NCBI GenBank assembly: GCA_037447335.1
Contig: JBBIGV010000004.1
Span: 1-64,000 of the forward strand
Direction of reading: 5' to 3'
Length of the DNA stretch: 64,000 bases
Origin: JBBIGV01 sp037447335
GTDB taxonomy: Bacteria > Bacteroidota > Ignavibacteria > Ignavibacteriales > Ignavibacteriaceae
The translations under genes and the position numbers were made by a program. The notes beneath the pieces are model-generated. The model was given only the letters and a program-made list of their open reading frames with translations, ran no database searches and was not told the origin of the DNA. The first letter of the stretch is position 1. Each line of letters opens with the position of its first letter. Positions 18,080 through 27,046 of this stretch are shown piece by piece.

Positions 18080-19099
18080 ATGCAAGAAATAAACGCACTG
18101 AAATATCTGACTCCATCGCGAATTTTAAATGCCGGAAAAATTATTTTCTCCTTTTGGTTATCGAAATTATTCAGAAAGCCAATCGTTTGGGGTATGCCAA
18201 TTTCCTATTCGATTGAGCCGACAAATCATTGTAATCTGAAATGCCCCGAATGCCCCTCAGGACTCGGCTCGCTTACACGCCCATTAGGGCTTCTGAAGTT
18301 TGATGATTTCAAAAGTTTAATTGATCAGATCAAACATACAGGGTTTTATGTTCAGCTTTTCTTTCAGGGTGAACCATACATTAACAAACAACTTCCGCAA
18401 ATGATTGCCTACGCTCAACAGCAAAATGTTTATATTTCGATAAGCACTAACGGACATTTTATAGATGAAAAGAATGTTGATTTTATACTGGATAATGCAC
18501 CTGATAAATTAATATTTTCAATGGATGGGCTTGATGAAGAATCTTACCAGAAGTATCGTGTTGGCGGTACTTTCGAACAAGCTGACCGCGGATTGCATGC
18601 TTTGTTAAATCGCCGTAATGAGCGTGGATTAAAAAAACCTTTTGTGGAATTCCAGTTCATCGTTATGAAACAAAATGAACATCAGCTTGATGAAGTAATA
18701 AAATATTGCGGAAAGAGAGGGGTTGATAAGGTAGTCTTTAAAACAATGCAAATTACTTCGTATAATAATGCCATCGAGTTCCTGCCGTCAAGAGAAGAAT
18801 ATCGAAGGTATGTTGTTGAAAATGGTTCATTCAGGTTTAAAGGTAAGATGGAAAATCATTGCTTCGCTTTGTGGCGGACTTCCGTAATTACCTGGGATGG
18901 TATTGTGGTTCCATGTTGTTTCGATAAAGATGCTGATTACAGACTTGGAAATTTAAAAGACTATAGTTTTAAGAATATCTGGACTTCGGAATTATATCAG
19001 CAGTTCAGACAAGGCGTATTAAATAACAGGCGAGGACTTGAAATGTGTACCAACTGTACAGAGGGATTAAAAGTTAATATAATGGAGGTTGGGCAGTGA
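18080..19099 (+). CDS. Radical SAM/SPASM protein
   Basis: 339 residues from the ATG at 18080 (a TTG lies one codon earlier). The radical SAM cluster motif is CNLKCPEC (about residues 53-60), preceded by SIEPTNH. A SPASM-type C-terminus has CCFD at about 276, followed by GNLKDYSFKNIW and a final CTNCTEG pair, able to bind an auxiliary Fe-S cluster. It overlaps the next gene by 4 bases. Its neighbours, a membrane flippase-like protein and a GT2 glycosyltransferase, suggest a modified lipid or glycan product rather than a peptide, but the substrate is unknown. Confidence 0.88.
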   Translation: MQEINALKYLTPSRILNAGKIIFSFWLSKLFRKPIVWGMPISYSIEPTNHCNLKCPECPSGLGSLTRPLGLLKFDDFKSLIDQIKHTGFYVQLFFQGEPYINKQLPQMIAYAQQQNVYISISTNGHFIDEKNVDFILDNAPDKLIFSMDGLDEESYQKYRVGGTFEQADRGLHALLNRRNERGLKKPFVEFQFIVMKQNEHQLDEVIKYCGKRGVDKVVFKTMQITSYNNAIEFLPSREEYRRYVVENGSFRFKGKMENHCFALWRTSVITWDGIVVPCCFDKDADYRLGNLKDYSFKNIWTSELYQQFRQGVLNNRRGLEMCTNCTEGLKVNIMEVGQ

Positions 19100-20088
19100 G
19101 TTCTCAGTCCAATAACCTAACAACTGTATTAGCTGGTTTTTACGAAAGAAACAAAAACCTGCTTTTATTCTTATTTAAAATTGCTATAGCTGCCGGATTG
19201 CTCATATATATTATTTCTTTCGTTAACTTCAGAGAAATAGTGCATAGTTTGAATGAATCGGCAGTGGAATATATTTTAATTGCCGCTGCATTACTCATTC
19301 CAAATTTATTCCTGCAATTCTATAAGTGGAAACTGACTGCCGAATATGTCCTTGGTGTAAACGATAATAAAAAAATTATATCGTCACTTTTTTGTGGATT
19401 TTCTGCTGGCTCATTTACACCAGCGAGAATTGGCGAATATTTCGGACGGGCAATTTCATTTAAAGATAAACCTCTTCTCCAGGTAACAGTTGCGACAATT
19501 CTTGATAAATTTTTTCCGCTGTTAATGGTCTCTTTCTTTGGGGCTTTTGCTGCAATTCTCTTCATTCATTTTTATTATGATGATTCATTTTATCTGACAT
19601 TTTCCCTGTTTATCGTTTTGTTTACTTTATTTTATTTCTTGTTCCTTTTGTTTATAAATCCGAAGTTCTGGGGCAACATTCTGTTCAATAAACTTAAAGA
19701 ATCCAAAAAGTTATATAAAATTTTCAGTAATCTGCGCGTATTGAAAAATCTTGATAAAAAATATGCCGTACGAATGCTGGGGATTTCATTTTTATTTTAC
19801 GCATGCTTTTTGGTGCAGTTCAGTTTTTTAGTTGCAGCATTTTCACATCAAATGAATTTTTTGAAATATATCTGGTCGGGTAATCTTATGATGTTCGCTA
19901 AAACAGTAATACCTCCTGTTTCACTTGGAGAACTCGGGATAAGAGAAGGTGCATCAGTTTATTTCCTCTCTGAAATGGGTGAACTTGCTGCTGTGGCTTT
20001 TAATGCTTCTATATTTTTGTTCTTAATAAATGTACTTGTTCCCTCATTAATAGGTTTGTTCTTCCTCCTAAGAAAAAATGATGACTGA
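19096..20088 (+). CDS. Lysylphosphatidylglycerol synthase TM-region/flippase-like membrane protein (UPF0104)
   Basis: 330 residues, GTG start overlapping the radical SAM stop by 4 bases. It contains about 8 hydrophobic helices with the family segments FCGFSAGSFTPARIGEYFGR (loop after helix 3) and PPVSLGELGIREG near the C-terminus, both hallmarks of the YbhN/AglD group. These proteins are inner-membrane lipid or glycolipid transport or transferase components. There is no soluble lysyl-transferase domain, so it is not a full MprF. Its 3' end overlaps the next gene by 11 bases. Confidence 0.85.
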   Translation: MSSQSNNLTTVLAGFYERNKNLLLFLFKIAIAAGLLIYIISFVNFREIVHSLNESAVEYILIAAALLIPNLFLQFYKWKLTAEYVLGVNDNKKIISSLFCGFSAGSFTPARIGEYFGRAISFKDKPLLQVTVATILDKFFPLLMVSFFGAFAAILFIHFYYDDSFYLTFSLFIVLFTLFYFLFLLFINPKFWGNILFNKLKESKKLYKIFSNLRVLKNLDKKYAVRMLGISFLFYACFLVQFSFLVAAFSHQMNFLKYIWSGNLMMFAKTVIPPVSLGELGIREGASVYFLSEMGELAAVAFNASIFLFLINVLVPSLIGLFFLLRKNDD

Positions 20089-21220
20089 AACAATCCTCCT
20101 GTATTCATTTCTGTTTCTTCTGATTCACTATCTCATTTTTCTTTCAATTATTTACAGGGGATTAAGCAATCTGAAAACTGTTGATAATATTTCACAATCA
20201 ACAAATGAATTCATTTCGGTAATTATCCCGTTCCGCAACGAATCAGGTAAAATCCTCCGGAGTTTAAATAGTATTCAGTCACAGAATTATTCATCGGACA
20301 AATTCGAAGTTATTTATGTAAATGATTTTTCGACTGATGATTCTCATGAAAAAATCTCAGGCGCTATCAGTTCAGATAATGTTCGTGTTATTTCAGTACC
20401 GGAAGATTATTCACGCCAGGCGCATAAAAAACGTGCAGTCCGTTTCGGTATTGAAAATTCTAAAGGCAAAATAATTGTAACAACCGATGCGGACTGTGTT
20501 CATAATCCGGAATGGTTAAGCACATTACTCTCATATTTTGATAAAAATTCCGGATTCGTTTCTGGTCCGGTTAGTTTTATAAGTGATGGATCATTTTTTA
20601 GTAAATTTCAGGCGTTGGAATTTGCCGGATTGGTAATTACTGGAGCGGGGTTAATCGGGGCAGGAAAACCGACAATATGTAATGCTGCAAACATCGCATA
20701 CAGAAAAGAAGCTTTTGATAAAGTTAATGGCTTCAAAGATCAAATGAATCTTTCTTCAGGCGATGATGAATTGCTTATGCAGAAAATTTCTAAGGAGACT
20801 GTATTCAAAGTGAAATTTTGTCCGGATAAAAATGCTGTTGTTAAGACAGAGGGCAATGAATCAATCGGGCAGTTATATCAGCAGCGTAAACGATGGGCAA
20901 GCAAGGGGCTTTTTTATGCTGATAAATTTTTAATTGTTAAGCTGATTTTAATTTATCTTTTCTATCTGAGCTTACCTGTTCAGTTGATACTTGGGCTTAC
21001 GGTGGAAAATATCTTTCTGTTTTCACTGTCATTATCGCTTCTATTAAAAATAGCTTTTGAATTTTCCGTATTAAGAAAGGGCATAAAGATTTTTTTGAAC
21101 AATGGGTTACTTAAACCATTTTTAATAGCAGAAATACTTCACATTCCATATATCATAATAGCGGGTCTCTCCGGTCTTTTCGGAAATTATATTTGGAAAG
21201 ACCGAGTGGTTAAAAGATAG
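20078..21220 (+). CDS. Membrane-bound family 2 glycosyltransferase
   Basis: 380 residues. An N-terminal membrane helix (about 5-28) precedes a GT-A domain: VIIPFRNESGKI, YVNDFSTDDS, VTTDADC with the DxD-type pair, and QQRKRWASKG, the Q/RxxRW motif of processive GT2 enzymes. Three further hydrophobic segments close the protein. It likely adds a sugar to a lipid carrier or an outgoing glycan at the inner membrane. It is the last gene of the radical SAM/flippase-like/GT2 operon. Confidence 0.88.
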   Translation: MMTETILLYSFLFLLIHYLIFLSIIYRGLSNLKTVDNISQSTNEFISVIIPFRNESGKILRSLNSIQSQNYSSDKFEVIYVNDFSTDDSHEKISGAISSDNVRVISVPEDYSRQAHKKRAVRFGIENSKGKIIVTTDADCVHNPEWLSTLLSYFDKNSGFVSGPVSFISDGSFFSKFQALEFAGLVITGAGLIGAGKPTICNAANIAYRKEAFDKVNGFKDQMNLSSGDDELLMQKISKETVFKVKFCPDKNAVVKTEGNESIGQLYQQRKRWASKGLFYADKFLIVKLILIYLFYLSLPVQLILGLTVENIFLFSLSLSLLLKIAFEFSVLRKGIKIFLNNGLLKPFLIAEILHIPYIIIAGLSGLFGNYIWKDRVVKR

Positions 21221-21319
21221 CATAACTTTGTGTTCACTTTATAATTCGCCTGTTTATTTATATATACAACTCCTCTATGTTTCCTTTCCGAAAATATGTT
21301 TATTTCAGTTAATATGCGG

Positions 21320-21335
21320 TGGCATGATCGTTGAA
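21320..21335 (+). promoter_or_regulatory. Possible weak -24/-12 (sigma-54-like) promoter
   Basis: TGGCATGATCGTTGAA fits TGGCAYG-N4-TTGCA, with correct spacing between the GG and the second element, but the -12 GC is GA. It lies 32 bases before the ATG of the Trp/Tyr-rich gene. The mismatch at an invariant base makes this tentative. Confidence 0.3.
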
Positions 21336-21367
21336 ATCATTCAACCAAAACCTAAATGAGGTGTGCG

Positions 21368-22849
21368 ATGAAAAAGTTAATGATTTCAGCAATGTTGATT
21401 CTCTCCGCTTATACAATGAATGCGGAGGTTAAAAACTCGGTTTATGCAATGGGGTACGGTTATTTCTATACCGTACTTGCACCGCATGGAACCTGGATTG
21501 AACTAGACTATGGCGTTGTAGTCTGGAGACCAACTGTTATGAGAAAATCCTGGGCGCCGTACAGAACAGGACGATGGTTATGGACAGTGGATGGATGGTA
21601 TTGGGACTCTTATGAGCCATTCGGATATGTGGTTTATCATTACGGGCGTTGGTACTATGATGATTATTATGGATGGATATGGATTCCCGATTATGAATGG
21701 GCTCCGGCCTGGGTAGAATGGCGTTATGATGACATGTATATAGGATGGGCACCGCTTCCTCCTTACGCGATTTTCTCGATAAGTATCGGAATTCATTTTA
21801 CAACTACTTACTATACTCCTTACCATCATTGGCATTTTGTTAGGTACAGGTATATTTGCGAACCTTATGTTTACAGGTACTTTATCAGTGTTAAATATAA
21901 ACAACGCATCTACTCAAGTACAAAGTACAGAACTAACTACGCCTATAATGATGGCAGGATTATTAATCGTGGTGTTGATATTGGGTTAGTCAGAAACCGC
22001 AGTGGTCAGAATATTCGTGAACGTGATATTCAAAGAATAAGCGACCGCAATGAATTTGAAAGAACCCGTGATTCGAAGAATGATGACGGAAGAATCAGAA
22101 CTTTTATTGCTTCGAGAGATGAACTTAAGCGTAATGATGTGAGCAATGTTGAAATCAAAAGGTCTGATCGTAAATCTTCGCTTGATGTTGCTAATCTTCA
22201 ACTAGGTGAGAGACGATCATCTGAAAGGAATGATGACAAACGTGTTGACCTGAGCAGGGACAACTCTAATGACATGAGTGGCGCATCGATCGAAAACAAA
22301 AATCGAAATGAAAATGTTGATAGGAACAAAAATACTGATATCAAGGTTGATGATCGCCGTAACAGAATAGGTGAAGAAAGAAAAACAGGAACTGATACCC
22401 GTGTTCAAAGAAATGAAGAACGAAAAACTGAAGTAAGAACTAATACGGGCAGCCGAAATAACGAACAGAATATTAAACGTAATGAATCTAATGACAGAAG
22501 AACGAACACGGGAATCAGGACCGATACCAGGAAGCAGAGTAACACGAATCAGAACAGATCTTCTGAGATTCAGAGACGAAGCGATAATCAGGTTAGAACA
22601 GAATCCCGTAATCAGGAAATTCGCAGGGAAACTTCAAACAGTAATAATCAACGGGTTCAGGAACAGAGGAGGGTTGAGGTTCCCAAACAAGAAACCAGAA
22701 CATCTAATGAGAATCGGAGACAGGAAGTTCGAACACAGCAGCAAAATAATCGTGTTGAGAGAAATCAGTACAATAATAATGTTCAGCAGAGGACTCAGCG
22801 AAATACTGACGATAGTAAAAACAGAAATTCCGGCACCAAAAGCCGGTAG
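21368..22849 (+). CDS. Secreted DUF6600-type Trp/Tyr-rich protein with long Asn/Arg/Gln-rich tail
   Basis: 493 residues from the ATG at 21368, preceded by GAGGTG. The ATG at 21356 is less likely because the later start gives a clean signal peptide (MKKLMISAMLILSAYTMNAE). Residues about 20-150 are extraordinarily rich in Trp and Tyr and contain repeats such as GRWLWTVDGWYWDSYEPFG and HYGRWYYDDYYGWIWIPDYE, typical of DUF6600. From about 190 to the end the chain is low complexity: Asn, Arg, Gln, Asp and Ser, strongly basic, with no predicted fold. An extracytoplasmic location is expected; the function is unknown. It is a single gene with its own terminator at 22890. Confidence 0.75.
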   Translation: MKKLMISAMLILSAYTMNAEVKNSVYAMGYGYFYTVLAPHGTWIELDYGVVVWRPTVMRKSWAPYRTGRWLWTVDGWYWDSYEPFGYVVYHYGRWYYDDYYGWIWIPDYEWAPAWVEWRYDDMYIGWAPLPPYAIFSISIGIHFTTTYYTPYHHWHFVRYRYICEPYVYRYFISVKYKQRIYSSTKYRTNYAYNDGRIINRGVDIGLVRNRSGQNIRERDIQRISDRNEFERTRDSKNDDGRIRTFIASRDELKRNDVSNVEIKRSDRKSSLDVANLQLGERRSSERNDDKRVDLSRDNSNDMSGASIENKNRNENVDRNKNTDIKVDDRRNRIGEERKTGTDTRVQRNEERKTEVRTNTGSRNNEQNIKRNESNDRRTNTGIRTDTRKQSNTNQNRSSEIQRRSDNQVRTESRNQEIRRETSNSNNQRVQEQRRVEVPKQETRTSNENRRQEVRTQQQNNRVERNQYNNNVQQRTQRNTDDSKNRNSGTKSR

Positions 22850-22889
22850 TAACGATACACTCCTAATCTCATCTCCGATGTAGTGGCTC

Positions 22890-22921
22890 AATGCCGGTTC
22901 ACAGCCGGCATTGTTTTTTTT
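22890..22921 (+). terminator. Rho-independent terminator after the DUF6600-type gene
   Basis: Perfect 8-bp stem AATGCCGG (22890-22897) and CCGGCATT (22905-22912), followed by G and a run of T. It also argues against starting the next gene upstream of it. Confidence 0.88.
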
Positions 22922-22969
22922 GTAGTTAACTATTCCTTCAATAAATTGTGCCTTAAAAAACATCTATCC

Positions 22970-23728
22970 ATGAAAGACAAGAGCACAAGGCTGTTTTACA
23001 TATTAGGTTCATTCTTTATAGCAAATGCACTTCTTGCAGAATTTATTGGAGTAAAGATTTTCTCGCTTGAAGATACACTAGGAATTGACCCGGCAAACAT
23101 CAATTTATTTGGGATTGAGAATCTGTCCTTTAATCTAAGTGCTGGTGTGCTGCTATGGCCGGTCGTTTTTATTATGACTGATGCAATCAATGAATACTAT
23201 GGCAGAAGGGGGGTACGATTCTTATCTTTCACTGCCGCCGGTCTTATCCTTTATGCTTTCATTATGGTTTACTTCAGCATTGGCTTAAGCCCCTCAGATT
23301 TTTGGGTTACACGTGTAACTGAACGTGGAGATCTTGATATGGATAATGCATTCAATACAATTTTTGGCCAGGGGCTTTGGATAATTATCGGTTCACTCGT
23401 TGCCTTTTTAATAGGGCAGTTAGTTGATGTTGCAGTATTTCATTTCTTCAAAGCAAAAACCGGCAAACAAAAAATCTGGCTGCGCGCAACCGGCTCAACT
23501 GTTGTTTCACAATTCATTGATAGTTTTGTTGTATTATTTATTGCATTCTATATCGGGGCAGGATGGGGCATCAAACTTGTTTTAGCAATAGGAATTATGA
23601 ATTATATGTATAAATTCGTTATTGCAGTTATGCTCACTCCTATACTTTATGTGATACACTTTTTTATAGATCGCTATTTGGGGCAGGAACTTGCAGAAAA
23701 ATTAATGCTTGAGGCAACTGAAAAATAG
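22970..23728 (+). CDS. YhhQ/VUT family queuosine precursor transporter
   Basis: 252 residues from the ATG at 22970. A longer frame begins at 22883, but it would run through the terminator at 22890. About six hydrophobic helices are present with family landmarks: LAEFIGVKIF in the first helix, MTDAINEYYGRR after the third, and GSTVVSQFIDSFVVLFIAF near the C-terminus. YhhQ-type proteins import 7-cyano-7-deazaguanine and related queuosine precursors. The gene is monocistronic. Confidence 0.86.
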   Translation: MKDKSTRLFYILGSFFIANALLAEFIGVKIFSLEDTLGIDPANINLFGIENLSFNLSAGVLLWPVVFIMTDAINEYYGRRGVRFLSFTAAGLILYAFIMVYFSIGLSPSDFWVTRVTERGDLDMDNAFNTIFGQGLWIIIGSLVAFLIGQLVDVAVFHFFKAKTGKQKIWLRATGSTVVSQFIDSFVVLFIAFYIGAGWGIKLVLAIGIMNYMYKFVIAVMLTPILYVIHFFIDRYLGQELAEKLMLEATEK

Positions 23729-24078
23729 CAGCAATTTAAGTTACTTCTGAATTTAGCCAGTCTTCAATAAAATTAGTTGTTTAATCAAAACAATCTAGAT
23801 TTGATTTCCTACTATTTTCAACCGTTTATCTGAAATATTTCATATTTTAAACCCAGCAGATTATTAAAATTAATCAACCGGACACAATTCTGCTTTTCAG
23901 ATTATTTAAGGGGAAAGGATAGTGTAAGTGATTCAATTTGTGCCTTTTTCGGTTAAAACATACTCTCATCCGTGCTATTACGCCACTCCACTTTACCATT
24001 TCCACTTCAATATAAATCAGGAAGATCCGGGCTGGTGATAAGTTTATATTTAACAACCTAAATTAAGCTGGAGTAAAA
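23729..24078. other. Intergenic region upstream of maeB
   Basis: 350 bases with no supported gene on either strand and no clear hairpin or promoter motif. The last 15 bases carry CTGGAG, the ribosome-binding site of maeB. Confidence 0.5.
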
Positions 24079-26334
24079 ATGAAGATCACTGTAGAAGAAG
24101 CTCTTGAATATCATAGTACGGGAAGGAAGGGAAAAGTTGAAGTTATTCCTTCCAAGCCTTGTTTAACATCACGCGACCTCTCACTTGCATACACACCCGG
24201 TGTTGCTGAACCATGCCGGGCAATCGAAAAAAATCCTGAAGACGCTTACAAATATACAGCCAAAGGAAACCTTGTTGCAGTTGTTTCAAACGGAACAGCA
24301 GTATTAGGCTTAGGCGATATTGGCGCAGTTGCAGGTAAACCGGTTATGGAAGGTAAGGGCGTTTTATTTAAAAGATTTGCGGATATAGATGTTTTCGATA
24401 TTGAACTCGAAACAAAAGATTCGAAAGAAGTTATTCGTGCTGTACAATTACTTGAACCAACCTTCGGTGGAATAAACCTTGAAGATATAAAAGCGCCCGA
24501 ATGTTTTGAGATAGAAGAAACTCTTATCGAAACAATGAATATCCCGGTATTCCACGATGATCAGCACGGGACAGCAATCATTTCTTGTGCTGCATTAATT
24601 AATGCGGTTGAAATAGCAGGGAAGAAAATTGATGAAGTTCGGATTGTGGTTAACGGAGCAGGAGCTTCTGCAATTTCCTGCTGCAAGCTCTACGTAAGAG
24701 CAGGTGCAAAGCGCGAAAATATTTATATGTTTGATTCAAAAGGATGCCTGACCAAAGACAGGAAAGATCTGAACACATACAAACTGGAATTTGCACAGGA
24801 AAAAGGATTCAAATCGCTTTTCGATGCATTTAAAGGCGCTGATGTCTTTGTAGGTTTATCAATCGGTGGTGTTGTATCAAAGGAAATGATTAAAGTTATG
24901 GCGCCAAAGCCCATCGTATTTGCTATGGCAAACCCCGATCCTGAAATTATGTATTATGATGCTGTTGAGGTACGGGATGATATCATTATGGCAACCGGAA
25001 GAAGTGACTTTCCTAACCAGGTAAACAACGTTCTCGGGTTCCCCTTCATTTTCCGCGGGGCGCTTGATGTCAGAGCAACAAAGATAAATGAAGAAATGAA
25101 AATGGCTGCTGTGAGAGCACTAGCTGATCTTGCAAGAGAGAAAGTTCCTGAAATTGTTATTAATGCTTATGGCGGAACTGATTTCTCATTTGGCAAAGAA
25201 TATATTATTCCAAAACCATTTGATCCCCGTGTACTATGGTGGGTGGCACCGGCAGTTGCTCGCGCTGCTTTAGAAACCGGCGTGGCAAAAGCTCCGATAA
25301 CCGACTGGTCACGTTACGAGGAAGAACTTAAAGAGAGATTGGGTTTTTCCAAAGAAGTAATCAGAGTTATGATTCACAAAGCTCAGAAAAATCCTAAAAG
25401 AGTCGTATACCCTGAAGGTGAAGAAGAAAAAATTATCCGTGCTGCTCAGGTTGTTATAAACGATGGTATTGCTAAACCTGTACTATTAGGAAATGAACAG
25501 GTAATCCGCAAACAAATCAAAGATCTGAAATTTAATATTAAAGACTTTGAGATAATTGATCCTTCAACGTCAACCAATTATGAAAAATATGCAAAAGCGT
25601 TTTATGAAAAACGCCAGCGCAAAGGAGCAACACTTCGTGAATCCCGTTTACTGATGCAAAACCCGATATACTTCGGTTCGATGATGGTTGATGTTGGTGA
25701 TGCTGATGCACTTATCAGCGGCTTAACTACTCACTATCCACAAACAATCAAGCCGGCTCTTCAATGTGTTGGTGTTAAAGACGGTTTTAAGGTAGTTTCA
25801 GGGTTATACATTGTTGTAACAAAAAAAGAAGTATACTTCTTTGCAGATACAACGGTAAATGTTGATCCGACTCCTGAAGCACTTGCAGAAATAGCTATCT
25901 CAACCGCTGATACTGTAAAGGAATTTGATATTGTTCCCCGTATCGCAATGCTGTCCTTCAGCAATTTTGGAAGCGCTCCATATCCTGAAACTATAAAGGT
26001 TAAGAAGGCAACTCAGTTAGTCAAGCAGCTTCGACCGGATCTTATGATTGATGGTGAAATGCAGGCAGATACCGCAGTAGTTGCTCAGATAATTGATCAG
26101 ACTTTCCCGTTCAGCAGCCTAAAAGGCGGAGCTAACGTATTGATATTTCCTAACCTTGCTGCAGGTAACATTGCTTACAAACTGATGGCAAGGATTGGTG
26201 AGGCAACTGTTGTTGGACCAATTCTTATGGGAATGAAAAAATCAATTCACGTTCTGCAGAGAGATGCAACTGTTGATGATATAATTAATATGACTGCAAT
26301 CGCAGTTGTGCAGGCATCCGAAAAGAAAAAGTAA
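24079..26334 (+). CDS. maeB: NADP-dependent malic enzyme fused to phosphotransacetylase-like domain
   Basis: 751 residues, the typical MaeB length. Residues about 1-410 are the malic enzyme: SLAYTPGVAEPCR, GNLVAVVSNGTAVLGLGDIG, the metal-site segment FHDDQHGTAI, and the dinucleotide fold VVNGAGASAISC. Residues about 430-751 match the phosphate acetyl/butyryl-transferase fold (RVVYPEGEEEKIIRAAQ, then ADALISGLTTHYP, LKGGANVLIFPNLAAGNI). In characterised MaeB enzymes the second domain is regulatory and lacks transferase activity. The enzyme oxidatively decarboxylates malate to pyruvate. The gene is monocistronic and ends before a terminator shared with sixA. Confidence 0.96.
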   Translation: MKITVEEALEYHSTGRKGKVEVIPSKPCLTSRDLSLAYTPGVAEPCRAIEKNPEDAYKYTAKGNLVAVVSNGTAVLGLGDIGAVAGKPVMEGKGVLFKRFADIDVFDIELETKDSKEVIRAVQLLEPTFGGINLEDIKAPECFEIEETLIETMNIPVFHDDQHGTAIISCAALINAVEIAGKKIDEVRIVVNGAGASAISCCKLYVRAGAKRENIYMFDSKGCLTKDRKDLNTYKLEFAQEKGFKSLFDAFKGADVFVGLSIGGVVSKEMIKVMAPKPIVFAMANPDPEIMYYDAVEVRDDIIMATGRSDFPNQVNNVLGFPFIFRGALDVRATKINEEMKMAAVRALADLAREKVPEIVINAYGGTDFSFGKEYIIPKPFDPRVLWWVAPAVARAALETGVAKAPITDWSRYEEELKERLGFSKEVIRVMIHKAQKNPKRVVYPEGEEEKIIRAAQVVINDGIAKPVLLGNEQVIRKQIKDLKFNIKDFEIIDPSTSTNYEKYAKAFYEKRQRKGATLRESRLLMQNPIYFGSMMVDVGDADALISGLTTHYPQTIKPALQCVGVKDGFKVVSGLYIVVTKKEVYFFADTTVNVDPTPEALAEIAISTADTVKEFDIVPRIAMLSFSNFGSAPYPETIKVKKATQLVKQLRPDLMIDGEMQADTAVVAQIIDQTFPFSSLKGGANVLIFPNLAAGNIAYKLMARIGEATVVGPILMGMKKSIHVLQRDATVDDIINMTAIAVVQASEKKK

Positions 26335-26390
26335 TGGTAAAACACGGATGCATTTTTAATCTCTGATAATATTGGAAAAAGAAGAGACTA

Positions 26391-26436
26391 ATGGGTATAA
26401 AACACCTGCCGCAAACAGGCTTTATACCCATTTTTA
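26391..26436. terminator. Strong terminator hairpin between convergent maeB and sixA
   Basis: An 11-bp perfect stem (ATGGGTATAAA at 26391-26401 and TTTATACCCAT at 26421-26431) holds an inner CCTG/CAGG pairing and is followed by TTTT. A moderate A-rich run on the other side may let it work in both directions. Confidence 0.85.
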
Positions 26437-26460
26437 CTTTAATGAAAGAACCGCCCGATT

Positions 26461-26958
26461 TCATTCCAAATATTTTTTTGGATATTCAAAAAACAGAAGC
26501 CTGAAACTATCCTCTTTGACTTTATTCCATGATTCTTCTTTTAATTCCAAACCAACCACGCCGCAAGTAGGAATGTTTTCTATGTAAGAATCTGAAACAA
26601 AATTAGTAAAATCAGTGAAACCGGGGTTATGTCCGAAAATCATCAGGGTATTCACAACATCTTCCACGTCGTGCAATGCTTCCATAATTTCGTCATAAAA
26701 TGCTTCATAAATTTCTGAGACTAATTGAATGTTTTTTGCGGGGTAATTGAGCTCATCAGCAAAAACCTTTGCAGTTAACAATGCACGTTTTGCCGGACTG
26801 GATAAAATCAGATCAGGAACAACTCCTTTCTCACGGACCAGTTTTGCCATGAAGGGGGCGTCACGCTTGCCGCGGCTGTTCAGTGGTCTGTTTAGGTCGG
26901 TTAGAGAGCTATCTGCCCAGCTTGATTTTGCATGACGAACAAGTATAAGTTTTTTCAT
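26461..26958 (-). CDS. sixA: SixA-type phosphohistidine phosphatase
   Basis: 165 residues, a histidine phosphatase superfamily member. The catalytic motif is LVRHAKSSW (RHG variant) at residues 5-13, with a second conserved Arg in SPAKRALLTA and a second His in FGHNPGFTDF. Length and motif match SixA, which dephosphorylates histidine-containing phosphotransfer proteins in E. coli. The partner here is unknown. It lies alone, convergent with maeB. Confidence 0.87.
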   Translation of the reverse strand: MKKLILVRHAKSSWADSSLTDLNRPLNSRGKRDAPFMAKLVREKGVVPDLILSSPAKRALLTAKVFADELNYPAKNIQLVSEIYEAFYDEIMEALHDVEDVVNTLMIFGHNPGFTDFTNFVSDSYIENIPTCGVVGLELKEESWNKVKEDSFRLLFFEYPKKYLE

Positions 26959-27046
26959 AAAAGTTATTTTATCCTGATCATTAATAAATTTAATAACTCT
27001 TTTTACTAACGGAAAAATAGTTTGATGTAAGATTATTGCTAAACAA

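Noticed and set aside
22482..22963. Overlapping frames of up to 133 codons on both strands near the end of the DUF6600-type gene
   Set aside because: They reflect the low-complexity Asn/Arg tail and a terminator; no independent coding support.
23874..24056. 60-codon minus-strand frame before maeB
   Set aside because: No homology, signal or ribosome-binding site.
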